64,000 bases of DNA from Vespa crabro (Eukaryota > Arthropoda > Insecta > Hymenoptera > Vespidae): positions 9,022,499 to 9,086,498 of the forward strand of contig NC_060956.1 in assembly GCF_910589235.1 (NCBI RefSeq), read 5' to 3'. The first letter of the stretch is position 1, and each line of letters begins with the position of its first letter. The position numbers were made by a program, and so were the translations under genes. The notes below the pieces were generated by a model. That model had not been told where the DNA came from. It worked only from the letters and a program-made list of their open reading frames with translations, and did not search any database. Shown here piece by piece: positions 35,825 through 47,547 of this stretch.

Positions 35825-36208
35825 GTCGTTTCGTTTTCTCGTCGTGGCGGGTGACGTACGAAACCGTACTGCTTTTCGGATGAAATAGGCGGTGGTAGTA
35901 ATGTCTGGAACGGACAGATCCCATTCCGGATCGCAGATCTGCCACCCGCAACTCACCCACCCCAAGCTCGTTTCTGACCGCGACTCCGATGCAAAAGTTT
36001 ACCTTGCTCTCGCTTCGTTCGCCGCACCTTGCAGGTGAAACGAAAGACCTTAGCTCGATGTGAGAATTCCATCGTGCATCGCTACTCTCTCTCTAGTTTG
36101 TCCGAGCGAACGTTTCACCGAACCGACGAGGTGAAATGCTATTTCTAGTAAAATCTCACGTAAAGTCTTTTCCTATCCGAAGTATGTTACGCAATTATAT
36201 GCCGGAAT

Positions 36209-36210
<2 letters not shown>
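35825..36210. other. GC-balanced flank of the (TCG)n array
   Basis: CpG-rich, with no long frame except repeat read-through. Possible regulatory DNA. Confidence 0.45.

Positions 36211-36211
<1 letters not shown>

Positions 36212-36263
<52 letters not shown>
36212..36263. repeat. (AT)n microsatellite
   Basis: About 26 AT units. Confidence 0.98.
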
Positions 36264-36266
<3 letters not shown>

Positions 36267-36269
36267 AAT

Positions 36270-36520
36270 ATGGGATTACGGAAGAATGAATGTATGACGA
36301 GCGAGTGAAAGACTGTTTAAAGTTATTATTACGTTGTTAACTTATTTAAATTTCAATCATACCATATATTTCTACAATATTAATAATTGCCTTTATTTAT
36401 ATTATTTCGATGATTTCTTCTTAAATAAGGAAAATACAAACTAAATATCTGCAGGAAAATTATAACTAGTTTAGAAAAACGTTCAAATTTTTTTTTTGTT
36501 TATATATCCTATCGTTTTAC
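36270..36520. other. AT-rich spacer
   Basis: Nothing recognised. Confidence 0.6.
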
Positions 36521-36522
36521 AT

Positions 36523-36572
36523 TATCAATAATTATTGATAACACGTCAATGTGATAACCAATAATTATTGAT
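36523..36572. promoter_or_regulatory. Onecut/homeodomain-like palindrome pair
   Basis: TATCAATAATTATTGATA (36523-36540) is an exact 18-bp palindrome containing inverted ATCAAT/ATTGAT cores (Onecut-type) around AATAATTATT. Fourteen bases of it (CAATAATTATTGAT) recur exactly at 36559-36572. In AT-rich DNA simple AT palindromes are common, but an exact repeat with C and G at matching positions is less so. Function is inference. Confidence 0.3.
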
Positions 36573-36579
36573 GACATTT

Positions 36580-37833
36580 AATTTATAACATATCATTTTG
36601 ATGATTCTTTGTTTCTTTCTTTGTTTAAATAACTTTGTGTAAAAATTAAGTATCAACAACAAAATTATATCTACTTTGAGAAAACATCAAAGCTTTTTCA
36701 TGGATTTCTCGAATACGGTTCAAGTTCGCGAATATCTCTTTTCGAAGGGAGCAAATCGTCTCGTTTGCGACGCATCGTGAGCATTGTTGTACGTAACTTT
36801 AGCTGTCAACAATTTTATGATCGACGCCCTCTTCGTATTCCTACTGCTTTCATACTCCCTTCCTCGTCCTTCGAACAAGACGTCTACCCTTCATTCCCTA
36901 TGTCTCTCTTTCGAAAAGCATCGTTCACCTATCGCTTGTCTCTCTGGAGTGCATTTCATTTTCGTCAATAGTATGGGGACTATCGCAAGTCGGTGTATTT
37001 GTCGCTCTCCTACCGAAATTTATGAACGACGAGCAAAGGAAACCGCGAGCCACAGATTTATATACGTTCTTACGTTTGCTTATATCCCTCGACTCGGCAG
37101 GGAAAAATACGTGTGATCGGTTTTACACGCGACTTTTACGACCCGTATGTGGCCATCGCTAGACAAGTCGCTCAACGTAAACACTTCTTTTTCTCAAACG
37201 ACAATACGATTTTCGTCGAAATAAATCCCTCCTCAAGGAGATTTTGACAACTATGAAATCACTCGAGTTTCGCAAGAAATTGTCGAAACGTTCAAAAGAC
37301 CTCGATGCGTTACTTGTATTACAAACATGAAGATTTTCTTTGTGAGAAAATAACATTTCTTCTACAAAAATTTTTTTTATTATCAATAAAAAAAAGATAA
37401 GTTAAACATAATACTTTCTAATGAACTTGTTTTAAAGATTATCAAATTTGTTTATGTCTATATTCTGCGTTTATCGCTATAAATCGGCGAACTATCGAGC
37501 AGAGAGTTTCAATTTGTAGTAACGCATATAATGACACGGGTAAGAGTAAGATGAAGAGAGACAGAGAAGTTGCTTGTATTACCGACAAGTTTAGATTTCC
37601 CTGACCGGCCAGGCGGTATAACGGATATATGTATGCATAAAGACCGAAATGTTACTATGGCCCATCTCATGGGAATATTCTAATCTTGCTAACATTTCTA
37701 CAAATTATAACACATAAAGCTTTCTTTTGAAAATTCAGAACATACATAGTACAGTCCAAATATTGGCCAAAGAAAAATAATAAAAATCCAACGAACTCCA
37801 ACAAAAAGTTCAATTATTATCTTTACTTACCGT
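36580..37833. other. Spacer, nothing firmly recognised
   Basis: AT-rich to 36710, then balanced at 36720-37150. The 110-codon plus frame at 36784-37116 has no recognisable domain. Confidence 0.5.
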
Positions 37834-37852
37834 CGAAACAAGGTGCCATGAA
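37834..37852 (-). CDS. Possible initial coding exon (MAPCFD...)
   Basis: On the minus strand an ATG at 37852 opens MAPCFD and is cut in phase 1 by GACG|GTAAGTAAAG, a consensus donor. Directly upstream is the (TTC)n read of the GAA array, which could be 5' UTR. The +4 base after ATG is G, as favoured. Such short ATG-to-donor pairs are expected by chance several times in a window this size, so confidence is low. Confidence 0.13.
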
Positions 37853-37855
37853 AGA

Positions 37856-37881
37856 AAGAAGAAGAAGAAGAAGAAGAAGAA
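37856..37881. repeat. (GAA)n microsatellite
   Basis: About nine GAA units. Confidence 0.96.
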
Positions 37882-37884
37882 GCT

Positions 37885-38305
37885 CAAGCTTCTATTTGCG
37901 GATAATATTGATTAACGCCCTGACACCCTCAGACTCCGACAAATTTCATATTTCCTTGTCACGAGAGCTCTCTTTTCCTAACGAGTTCAAGTTATGATAT
38001 CCATATAGAAAACTCACGCAACATATCCTTCCCGCTATTTCTCCTATTTACTCGGCTAAAATCTTCCTTGTATTTATACTATCGAGAAGTTCGTATGGAT
38101 GAAAAACATTGTCCTTGAATTAACACGTTTCCGCAATATTTATCTAAAGAATATAAGAAATATTAGAAGATCAATTTACTCTAGGAAGATATAAACTTTA
38201 TTTTTCCCCAAAAATATATGATTCTCGAGTACCGCAAAATACAAAAATATACCGCTTGTTGAGTTGAAATTGGCTACTATTCAACCACCAGGAAGCAAGA
38301 ACCTT
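37885..38305. other. AT-rich spacer
   Basis: Nothing recognised. Confidence 0.6.
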
Positions 38306-38309
38306 CTCG

Positions 38310-38359
38310 AGCAGTTTGTTCTTCTACTTGTTGTTGTTGTTGTTGTTCGACAAACTGCT
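38310..38359. repeat. (TTG)n array inside a 10-bp inverted repeat
   Basis: AGCAGTTTGT (38310-38319) and ACAAACTGCT (38350-38359) are exact reverse complements enclosing a (TTG)n run (38328-38348, seven units). A transcript could fold into a stem with a 30-base loop. Confidence 0.85.
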
Positions 38360-38364
38360 GCAAA

Positions 38365-38838
38365 ATTACTAACCGGCCGCCTTCACACAGCATGAGCAAC
38401 GTTAACGATATTTGTACCTGGAACCCACTCGAACTTCTCTGTCATCCTTTCGCTCCCACTTTGCACCCTTTCCTTTGCCAACGGCGAGCAAAGGGCTTAC
38501 CACGGCTAATGGTCAAGTCTTCACGAGGTAGCCACCACAAAGTGATCGCCTTCTACACTTGCCGACTTAGAACGCGAGACTACGTGGTAGTGAAACTCAA
38601 GATCTTATTTCACGAAGCATTGATATATAGAATATAGAATAATAAAATCTAAAAAAAAAAAATTTAAATACGAAGGGAAATAAAGGAAGAGGATTTCGAA
38701 TTTAATTCCGAAGAAAGAAAGGATAGGGACGTTAGTTGATCGTCGAATTACGAGAAAAACTCTCGCTGCTTAACAGCCGATTAACGATCTACATCGAGAT
38801 TGCAATTGTACCGCTTCGACAGGCTATACAGCCGAAGT
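38365..38838. other. Spacer
   Basis: Balanced to 38600, AT-rich at 38630-38700; no supported feature. Confidence 0.55.
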
Positions 38839-38839
38839 G

Positions 38840-38864
38840 AAAGGAAGGAAGGAAGGAAGGAAGG
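38840..38864. repeat. (AAGG)n microsatellite
   Basis: Six AAGG units. Confidence 0.95.
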
Positions 38865-39112
38865 GATTAAAAAATATTCCGATATAAAAGCAGAAATAGC
38901 GGCTCTGTCTACAAGAACACGCTACGTGAAAAAGGGACGGTGTGGTGAGGAGAGAATAAGAGAAAAAGAGATAGAGGAAAGAGAAAGAGGGAGGGAGGGA
39001 GGAAATCCAAGTAATTAACAACTTTTTGAAGCCGAGGGATAATCTCTGGACGGATTCCCTTCGTTTGGCTGAAAGAGTTTTCCCCAGCGCTAAGCCGTGA
39101 CCATTTGGCCAA

Positions 39113-39157
39113 CGTCGTCGTCGTCGTCGTCGTCGTCGTAGTCGATGTCGTCGACGT
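39113..39157. repeat. (CGT)n trinucleotide array
   Basis: Nine perfect CGT units and a degenerate GTAGTCGATGTCGTCGACGTC tail. Poly-Val and poly-Thr frames across it are artefacts. Confidence 0.95.
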
Positions 39158-39159
39158 CC

Positions 39160-40755
39160 TTTTCTCGAGCACCACGTCTCCACGTCCTTTCTCGGTATTT
39201 ATAATTAAACTTTTTTTCCAGCCAGTGCTGCTCGCTCTTCAGCTTCCGTCTATTCCTCGTCACACCGGTCGGTCCTTAGTGATTCTAATTGTCGAAGCCG
39301 TCGTGCTTTGTCAGAAAATTTATTCCTCGGAATACGCACGTTTATTCCTAAAGTGGGATCTGCGTTAAAAAAGGAAAGAGAACATTCGTTCTATATCTGG
39401 TTGCCCTTTAAAAAAAAAAAGAAATCGAGCTTTATTAAGTTTTTATTTCTTTTCTCTTTTTATCTATAAGATCATTCAAATCATCCTATCACGTGTAATT
39501 AAAAAAAAATCTATGTTTTATGTTATCTAAATAAAATAATTCCAAGATTTGGCGAATAAAAGTGTAACGAATCAGAAAAAACTAGATAGGTAACGTAGAA
39601 GATAGAAAAGGTGACCCAAATAACTTGGCGAGTTTGTAGAACAACCACCCTCGTTTTCCAGAAGAAACTTTTAATACATCGGCCTCGCGGATATATATCT
39701 ATGAAAAGCTCATTGCAAGTGCTTAACTGGTCACCATCTAGCAGATCGTTAACATAAAGATTGTGATGCTTATTCTATCTCTTACATACAATGAAATGGC
39801 TAAGTAATTGCAATGTTCGATTCGTTAACTTTTGTCAAGATCAATGAGCTGTGAATTTAAACGTTAATCTATAGAAACAATGTATAACATACAATAAATG
39901 AAATTACAAAAAACCTTAATTATGCGATTTAAACAGGATTTCCGTTGATTTATAAAAAAAAAATTTTAAACTAATCACATCGCATCAAATAAATCAAATA
40001 AAGAAGAAAAAGATATTGCGCAATCTCGGTCATGATAAAATAGAATCTGTCACTATCACGAATGTAATGTCACTGTCTCCAGCTCGCCACATTTATTTGC
40101 TTTCTCACAGGTTGTATTTCTAGTAGCTCACGAAGCAAGAAACGTATGCGACCTAGAGACTTGTAGATATATAGAGAAACGAAGCATAGATACGATTCAA
40201 ACACGACGAATGGCTCGCCTATTGTCGTCTCGCTGTTAATTAGATATCTAGACTCTCGTCTCTAAAATTCACCTTACACGGAGTGTGCATCGCGTCAGTC
40301 CATTGTCGAGCTTTTGCGTGCTGCCTCCTTCATCCCCTTGCACAACCCCTCCTCTAGCCCCGTCGAAGCAAACACAACCGACTGTTCCGACTATAAATGG
40401 ACTCGGCATATTCGCGACACCGAAGGGGCCAATATTACAAGGCGCGAGAACGTGACATAAATCCATGAGAGTCGCAGATGCGAGCTTTTATTCATCTTCA
40501 TTCCTTCCTTCCTTTTCATCTTTAACTCTTACTCCCTTAGAATTATCTTACGAATTCTCAATCATATTGATTAAATATTTCGTCGATAAGATCTCCGAAT
40601 ATTCATGAAAAATATATAAAATAAAAAATAATTAATCACAATGAATTATCTGTCAACATTATCATTTACACAAATCCAAATGATAATTTATTAACTTAAA
40701 TTAAGGAATTAAATAAAGGAGTTACATTTCGTAAAGAATTAGGACAACTCGCTAG
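39160..40755. other. Spacer, mixed composition
   Basis: AT-rich at 39400-39560 and 39830-40060. A balanced patch at 40200-40460 has a 65-codon minus frame with no recognised motif. Confidence 0.55.
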
Positions 40756-41235
40756 AGAAACTCGTCGTCGTCGTCGTCGTCGTCGTCGGACATTAATTGG
40801 CAGTCGAGATCTTTGTTCCAGGGCGCGTTTTCGTCCATTGTCGTCCTGAGCGAGCACCCAGAGTCGTCCTGTCACGGTTCGGTGGCCGCATTCACGGGAT
40901 TAGCCAGGATCCGCGTGAACGCAGCCACGGCACGTAATTGCGGTACGAATTTCTATGGATTACACCGTGCAGAGAGTACGGTACAAGCATGCTCCCACTC
41001 ATTCTCCTTCTCTCTCACTCTCTGTCTCTCCCTTCTCCTTCTCTTTCCACTTTCCACCGTTAACGTTACTTCCATTCTCGATTGCTCGTTGCACTCCCAC
41101 GAAATGAATGCCCTGCGGTTTTCGGTTAAGTCCTTTTCACTAAAACTGCGATCCGAGTTAACGTTTGTTAAGTCCACGTTTCCCATTGAAAGTTTTCGAA
41201 ACTTTTTTAATGTTCATTTTTATCAATGGAAATAA
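40756..41235 (+). CDS. Open frame through (TCG)n, possible exon, unknown protein
   Basis: One plus frame is open for 160 codons between stops: a poly-Ser run from the TCG array, then DINWQSRSLFQ, then GAFSSIVVLSEHPESSCHG and ARIRVNAATARNCGTNFYG, before a Ser/Leu-rich stretch read from CT-rich DNA (about 40990-41060) and a tail to a TAA at 41233-41235. A fair acceptor (ATCTTTGTTCCAG) precedes 40822. Codons at 40822-40985 strongly favour purine first positions, as coding DNA does. No donor or initiator ATG is clear, and no family is recognised. The first part (40822-40985) is the only piece I would defend. It may also be a conserved regulatory element. Confidence 0.2.
   Translation, partial: RNSSSSSSSSSDINWQSRSLFQGAFSSIVVLSEHPESSCHGSVAAFTGLARIRVNAATARNCGTNFYGLHRAESTVQACSHSFSFSLTLCLSLLLLFPLSTVNVTSILDCSLHSHEMNALRFSVKSFSLKLRSELTFVKSTFPIESFRNFFNVHFYQWK
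40762..40789. repeat. (TCG)n trinucleotide array
   Basis: About nine perfect units; it encodes poly-Ser in the frame of the next feature. Confidence 0.97.
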
Positions 41236-41275
41236 TCGACTGATCGAATTCCCGTATTGTAAAGTTTTTCGTAAG

Positions 41276-41326
41276 ATCGTTAAATCATTAACGATAGATA
41301 ATGTTAATGATAATAATGATCGTTAA
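41276..41326. other. Triple ATCGTTAA/TTAACGAT hairpin motif
   Basis: ATCGTTAA (41276-41283), TTAACGAT (41288-41295) and ATCGTTAA (41319-41326). The first two make a perfect 8-bp stem with a 4-base loop; the third could pair alternatively with the second. Between them is a TAATGATAATAATGAT run. Confidence 0.6.
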
Positions 41327-41329
41327 AGT

Positions 41330-43110
41330 ATAAAAAATTCGTTTACATGCGAGCATATTTCCCACGATTTGATATTCACGTCCAAGCGAAAAAGTAAATA
41401 TGAGTATATAGAAAAGAAGGTACAAGATTGTGAGCTCAGCCTCTAGGAATGGAGCGAAAAGGAAAAGGATCGTAATTCGGCACCCTTCGACGACCCGGTC
41501 CAAACAGTGAAATGAATTATATTATTTGCCACTCGGGGTAGAATAATTAAAAGACAGCGTGGCGCCTTGCATGGCATTCTACTTCTCTCCGGCGATCTTT
41601 CGAGTGAAGAGAAGGGTGAAAAGATTGACAGTGAATTATTTAACTCTCACAATTAAGGGGATCTAAGGATCCATTTTCTTTCTTGGATATCAATCTCGAG
41701 ACAATTTCTTTAATCGTTCATTTTATATTTGATTCTATATATCAAGGAGATTTTCTTTTCGAATTTATACTTGAACTTTCATACTTTTTCAAAATTCTAA
41801 GCGATCATGAAACGACATTGAAAATATTCCACGTCAATTTTCGCGTAGATATTGCCTTGTCCCAAATACTATTCGCCACTCAGTCATCGTCGATTACATC
41901 GGTTCCAACTTCAAAAAGAGATCGATCAATTATTCGACGAATACGAATAATAGCAAGGCCCTCGAAATGTGGTTCTTAATTACTGTACTGTACTATATAC
42001 ATTACTGTGTATAATCACCATCGGATGTAAACGGGATATATACACATAGACATACGCATACTTACACGCTCACAGAGCGGCAAGAAAATACGTGAACGTA
42101 GCGTGGCCTTAATCAGCGCCGATGCGGTACGATGCGTAATGAAAATTGATGAGATAATCGGGCGGAGAGCGCGAAGGGTGGTCAAAGGGCGGAGAAATAG
42201 GATAATACTGTTTCGAAGGCATAATGACAATGAGCCACCTAGAAGGGCTACGGATTGAAATATACCGCCCTTTAAATTGTTTTTCTTCTAAACTTTACGA
42301 TGAATTTTTCTTTAAAAGAAAAAAAAAAAAACTTTCGAGAGGTTCGAACGATCGCGTTTTTCTCTCAACTGGAAAAAGTATTTTTCGTAAAGTCCATGAA
42401 GAAACGGCAGCTGAAACAATTGCCGGAGCAACGAGGCGCGAATTTCGAGAGAAAGTGAGGAAGAAGTAACGATCATTCGAATATTAAAACGAAATTTTCT
42501 CAAACGTGTGCTAAAGTCAACATACGGTAAGAACAATGATAATTCCTTTATCAGTTTTTTTTAGAGAAAAATCATTATGTTATTGCGTCAATTTATGTGA
42601 ATTAAGAAACATGTTCTTAATTCGTAAAACTTTTAAGTTATTATAAAATTAAATAAACAAATAAACACCTATGCTATTCAGCTAATAATCGACGCTTAGG
42701 TGATGAAATGTTTTTATCAAATTTATAAAATTTCATGAAATTTTGTCATTACCTAAGTTCAGAATAATACACACACATTTTAATTATTACGGTGTACAAA
42801 TGAAGGAATAAAATAAATAGGAAAGAAAATTTAAAAAAGATGAAAGGAATAGCAAGCATTATTATTGTTTCTCACAGCACACTTGATTTTACTCGTACTT
42901 TCGCATTTTTTATTAATCAAAACAGAAGTGGCAAGAGTGATGAACGGATATTAAGCGACGAGAGAGGCAAGGGAGACTCCCATCTAACAAGCAATCCCCG
43001 TTTGCAACTACCCTCTTAATTAATGCAACTTTTATTATTGTTTCCTTGAACAATCCAGACGGTTGCTCGCGCACACGCTGCTTTCCATGTGTCACGATCA
43101 TTTTTGCACC
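41330..43110. other. AT-rich region, nothing recognised
   Basis: Frames of up to 98 codons (41683-41979) have no domain. 42500-42850 is strongly AT-rich. Confidence 0.6.
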
Positions 43111-43113
<3 letters not shown>

Positions 43114-43160
<47 letters not shown>

Positions 43161-43162
43161 TT
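43114..43162. repeat. (CT)n array
   Basis: About 20 pure CT units followed by CTTT variants. Confidence 0.97.
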
Positions 43163-43164
43163 TT

Positions 43165-45065
43165 CTTTTGTGGCCATTTTCTCTTGAAATATTCCATCAC
43201 CTCGACACTGTGAACGCTTCGAAAACGCAGAGCATTAATTCAAACAACTTTCGAAACGAGGAAGGATAGAAAACGGAGCAGAACATGTCAAGCGGTGCGT
43301 GAAGCCACGACACAAAAGTTACGAGGGTGCGAAGCCAACGAAAGCGATGAGTATTGTTGCAAATCTTTTTATGTTATTTCTGTCGCGTTGATTACCTAAT
43401 TATTTCAGTTTAACAATTAAGCGAATCTGACGAATTCGTCGATCTAACGATTGGCTCTAAAAAAAAAAGAAAGAAATAGAGAGAAACGGGAGAAAGGCTG
43501 TCTTTTGCAAAGAAAGCATGGCATTTCGATAAAAAAATCGATGTTCTCATTAAATTTAAAAAGGAGAACGAAAAAGGACGATTCATTATGATTACATAGC
43601 GATTGCTGGACGGTACAATCTGGGAGAAAAAAAGAATTGATCGTACGTAGTTAAAAATATCAGAAAATTAGAAACAGAAAAAAAGAGAGAAAAATGGTAC
43701 TTCGACGAGATATTAATCTTGTCAGATTATTAAACATTCTTCGCACGACTTCAAACTCTGCTCCTCGACCAAACTGATGGAAATTTTATTTGAATTTTAT
43801 TTTAATGAAAATTAATACGCTACGCTGAGTGAGTATCAGTTCCACAGTTAACACGGTTACCACGATTCAGTGGTTCGGACAATCGGCCAATTAAGCGCAT
43901 CCTCTTCGTACACCTTCCTTGTCGACGGCTTGCGAGGGACCCGAACTGAAACTTTCCGTCGTGAGAATAAAAATTCTCATCATGATCATTGTTGACGCGA
44001 TCGACAGTAGCTACTACACGAAAAAAAATCAGTTTCAATTTTGAATGTAAACGCTTACCGTTGAAATTTCACTCCTACATGTTATGAAGCAACTACCACT
44101 GCATTCACCATAAGAAGGGTATATAAGTTAAGAAATTCAAATGTTTAAGTTAACTAATTTCGTATTCCAAGGTAATCGTTTCACGCGAGCCCGTCGTGAA
44201 TCGTAAGTACTGGGAACTTTTATCGCCAAAGCTGCTCGACATCTCGAAGAATTGTGATGATTGCACCTTCTAAATTATACTCTAAATCTATGTTAAAATT
44301 CAACAAATTTTTATATACTCATAAGATAGAACGATGAGTTTTCGACCACTCGACGTTAATATGAAAGTCAGTGAAGATCAGAAAGAATTAACAAAAATCA
44401 ATAAATATAATAATATGTAAAGATTAAAATACAAAACATTAGAAAAAAGATACAAATGTTTTTATGTTATGATAATTACGAATAAGATCGTAGAATGTTT
44501 CATACGCCACCGATTTGTTCGACGAAGTCTTTATTTGCTTTTGACACATGGTATGCGTTCAAACAAAGCGATAGGATTTAATGGAGCGACTGCTTTTAAG
44601 ACGACAATTTTCTTCCAATTCGCGGAATATATCCGTGCCAGTCGGAAGCTCTAAATGCGCGCAATTGAACGGAATCTATGATACGGAAAAGAGGTGTTAT
44701 ACTTTCTACTTTTTCTTCTATGTTCTAAAATTATAAGAAGAGGGAGTATGAGATAAAGGCGAAAGAAAGAAAAAAAAAAGAGAGAGAGAGAATTTGTGAA
44801 AAGAATAAAAATAGTTGAACTAAAAGAATAGAAACCCGGACGAACGTGCAATAGGAAACAATAGTGAAGCAAAAAACAAAAAGTTCAGTCCTCCTCCACT
44901 AAATCTAACCCCCGCGCAGAGTCCTTTTCGTTTTCCGATAGATTTCAATTATGAACTCCCCAGATATAAAAGAAATCTCAATATTACTGACAAATTTGAA
45001 AAGTTCCATAATTGATTCCTTGCAACCTTTTGCAGTCGCGTCGTTCTTCCATCTCTTATTCTCTC
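43165..45065. other. AT-rich region, no gene seen
   Basis: On the minus strand CAACG|GTAAGCG near 44053 is donor-like, with a weak TATA-like GTATATAAG nearby (44118-44126), but the upstream frames close at once. A-rich and GA-rich runs lie at 43455-43700 and 44760-44790. Confidence 0.6.
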
Positions 45066-45067
45066 AC

Positions 45068-45068
<1 letters not shown>

Positions 45069-45134
<66 letters not shown>

Positions 45135-45145
45135 CTTTCTCTTTT
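45069..45145. repeat. (CT)n/(CTTT)n array
   Basis: About 24 pure CT units then CTTT variants. Confidence 0.97.
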
Positions 45146-45378
45146 TATCTTTTTTGCATTTCAACTAAAAAGATAGAGAAAGAAAAGACAAGGGGGGTGT
45201 GAATTAAGGGGTGAAAATGAGAATGATGTAAGGGTGCGAGAGCGACTGACGAGAACAAAAACAAAGAGTCTGGCTTGAAGACTGTCCGATCGAAAGGATT
45301 GTCGCTTCAGTCTTCGAGATATCTTTGAGAATACTGACAACTTTGTCTTCATTGAAAACGAACGTTGCCTATCACTCT

Positions 45379-45435
45379 ATCTCTTTCTCTCTCTTTCTCT
45401 CTCTTTTATTCTCTTTCTCTCTCTTTCTCTCTCTT

Positions 45436-45472
<37 letters not shown>

Positions 45473-45592
45473 TTGTCTTTCACTTTCTCTCTCTCTCTCG
45501 CTCTCTCTTTTTGTGTTTCACTTTCTCTTTCTCTCTCTCCCTCTCTCTCTCTCTCTTTCTATTTCACTTTCTCTCTTTCTCTTTCTTCTTTG
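45379..45592. repeat. Long CT/CTTT tract with TTTCACTTTCTC units
   Basis: About 210 bases of pyrimidine on the plus strand. TTTCACTTTCTC-type words recur three times (about 45478, 45520 and 45562). The 96- and 111-codon frames across it are artefacts. Confidence 0.95.
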
Positions 45593-45599
45593 TTTCCCG

Positions 45600-46590
45600 A
45601 TATTCATCAAAATGAAAGAAAAGCTCCTTTTCATCGTCCAAACGAGATATCGTCGAATTCTTTTAATTCCGTGAAAATGTGTAAAACATCGAGAGTTTAA
45701 TCTAACAAACAGTAATCCGAATAAGATATTGATCGTATAATACTTTTTCCTGCGAAATGAAAAATTTATTTCCTTCTAAAATAAAAATTGTTCTCGTTTT
45801 TTTGGTAGGAGAATGCATGTAGATATCGGACATTCTCACGAGCAAATACTTGTTCAGCTACGAATGGCTATTTTCGATCGCGAACGGGAAAAAGCGAGAC
45901 GATAAGAAAAGTCGTAACGATGTCCGAGAAGAGGGACGCATTGTACACGCGATTTATCGCAGTAATTGCGAGGATGTAATCGATGGTCATTAACGTTTCG
46001 TTATGACCGCCATACGTCGATAGAACCATTTTTATTAGCCACGAATTACTACTGCTCGAAAACTATACCTTCTCACGACAATCCTCCTCGATTGTTCTCG
46101 AAGGTGCAATTTCGATATCTTATAAGAACATTATCGTTTTTCGGAACTTCTGCCATTCTCAAACAATGATTTAAAGATACTTAATCAAAAGAAAATATAA
46201 GGATTGTTCCATCACGTTGAACGAAAATGAACGTAAAGAAAAATATGAAATCCTAGCTCATCGATGTCTAGGGGTTGAGAGAGCTCAATAACTCTCGAGA
46301 AAAGAGAAGGATATTTCGAGAGTTCAATGATCACGTTTTCAGTCCGTGTATCCGTCACGTATGCATATCTTGGGACATCGTGGTGAAACTACCCCAACAA
46401 CGTTCGATTCGCTCGCTTCTTCCTTTCCATCTCGAGGCTCTTCCACCCTTGGCAAACCACCCCCTACCGTTTCCCTCCTCGCGCTTGGTCAGTCCCGTGA
46501 GAGCGTGAACCCGGACGTACGTGGTCAACGCGAGCCAAACTGTCGGCGAAGTTACGTAAAATAGTTAGCGACACTTCCAGCGAGTGAACT
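45600..46590. other. Spacer
   Basis: AT-rich to 45800, balanced afterwards (46340-46560). No supported gene. Confidence 0.55.
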
Positions 46591-46593
46591 CCC

Positions 46594-46601
46594 CTTCTCT
46601 T

Positions 46602-46649
<48 letters not shown>

Positions 46650-46709
46650 GTCCATCCTTCTTCCCTCTTTCTCTCTCTCCTGCCCTCTCACTCACTCTCT
46701 CTTACTCTC

Positions 46710-46745
<36 letters not shown>

Positions 46746-46862
46746 CTGTCCATCCTTCTTCCTTCTCTCTCTCCTATCCATCCTTCTTCCCTCTCTCTCT
46801 TTCCTGCCCTCTCACTCACTCTCTCTTACTCTCTCTCTCTTCCCAGCTTTCCTCTTTCTGCC
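46594..46862. repeat. CT array carrying a duplicated pyrimidine minisatellite
   Basis: CCTGTCCATCCTTCTTCC occurs at 46647 and 46745, and as CCTATCC... at 46773. CCTGCCCTCTCACTCACTC occurs at 46679 and 46803 with near-identical flanks. This points to tandem duplication of units of about 98-124 bases inside the (CT)n array. Confidence 0.9.
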
Positions 46863-46968
46863 CCTCTAAGCTGACTACGAACAGACGGCAGTGGTACGAC
46901 AGGCAGCTCGGTGGAACCTCGAGAGTAAAGGAAGACGAACGTACGATGAAAGAGAATAGAGAAAGATA

Positions 46969-47047
46969 GAAGAGAGAGAAGTGGGAGAAGGATGAAGGAA
47001 GGTAAGAGAGAGAAAGAGAGAGAGAGAGTGAGAGAGAGAGAGAGAGT
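46969..47047. repeat. (GA)n array
   Basis: Purine on the plus strand, 107 bases after the CT array, in opposite orientation. Confidence 0.95.
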
Positions 47048-47059
47048 AAAGCATGATGT

Positions 47060-47530
47060 TCCTTCCATCTGTCTGTTCGTCACTGATATATGGCCAGCAT
47101 GGGGACCTACGCCCTCTCTGAGATACAACACGTACGTGACCGATCTACACGGATACTACCTATATCTGCGTATGGCCACAAGCCGTTCAAAACTCTATCC
47201 CTATACATGCGAGTCCTTCATATTTTTCAACCTTCTTCGATGTCGTACGTGCTCATGGACAAGTAGAGAATTATCGTCATTGTTCTTTCCTGACTGATTA
47301 AAAGGACTTTTTAAATTATAACTTCATAAAATTAGCTCTTTCTCAATGAATAAACAAAATTGAAAGAAAAAGTACTAAACGATAAGATTCTTAGTCCTCT
47401 ATGTTTACATCTTTTGGAGACTTCGCGATAAGAACAGAAGACAAAACGGAGGACTAAGTTAATTGCTCGCTCATTCGTACCACTGAAATATAGAGAGCTG
47501 TGCCTTGGGACGGGGTTGTTCTCCCAATGA
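47060..47530. other. Spacer
   Basis: Balanced to 47300, AT-rich to 47400; nothing recognised. Confidence 0.55.
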
Positions 47531-47547
47531 TGTTCCTGTGTTTCTAG

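Noticed and set aside
35765..35965. 66-codon minus frame ending in an Asp run
   Set aside because: The acidic tail is the (TCG)n array; the rest shows no family and no splice or start context.
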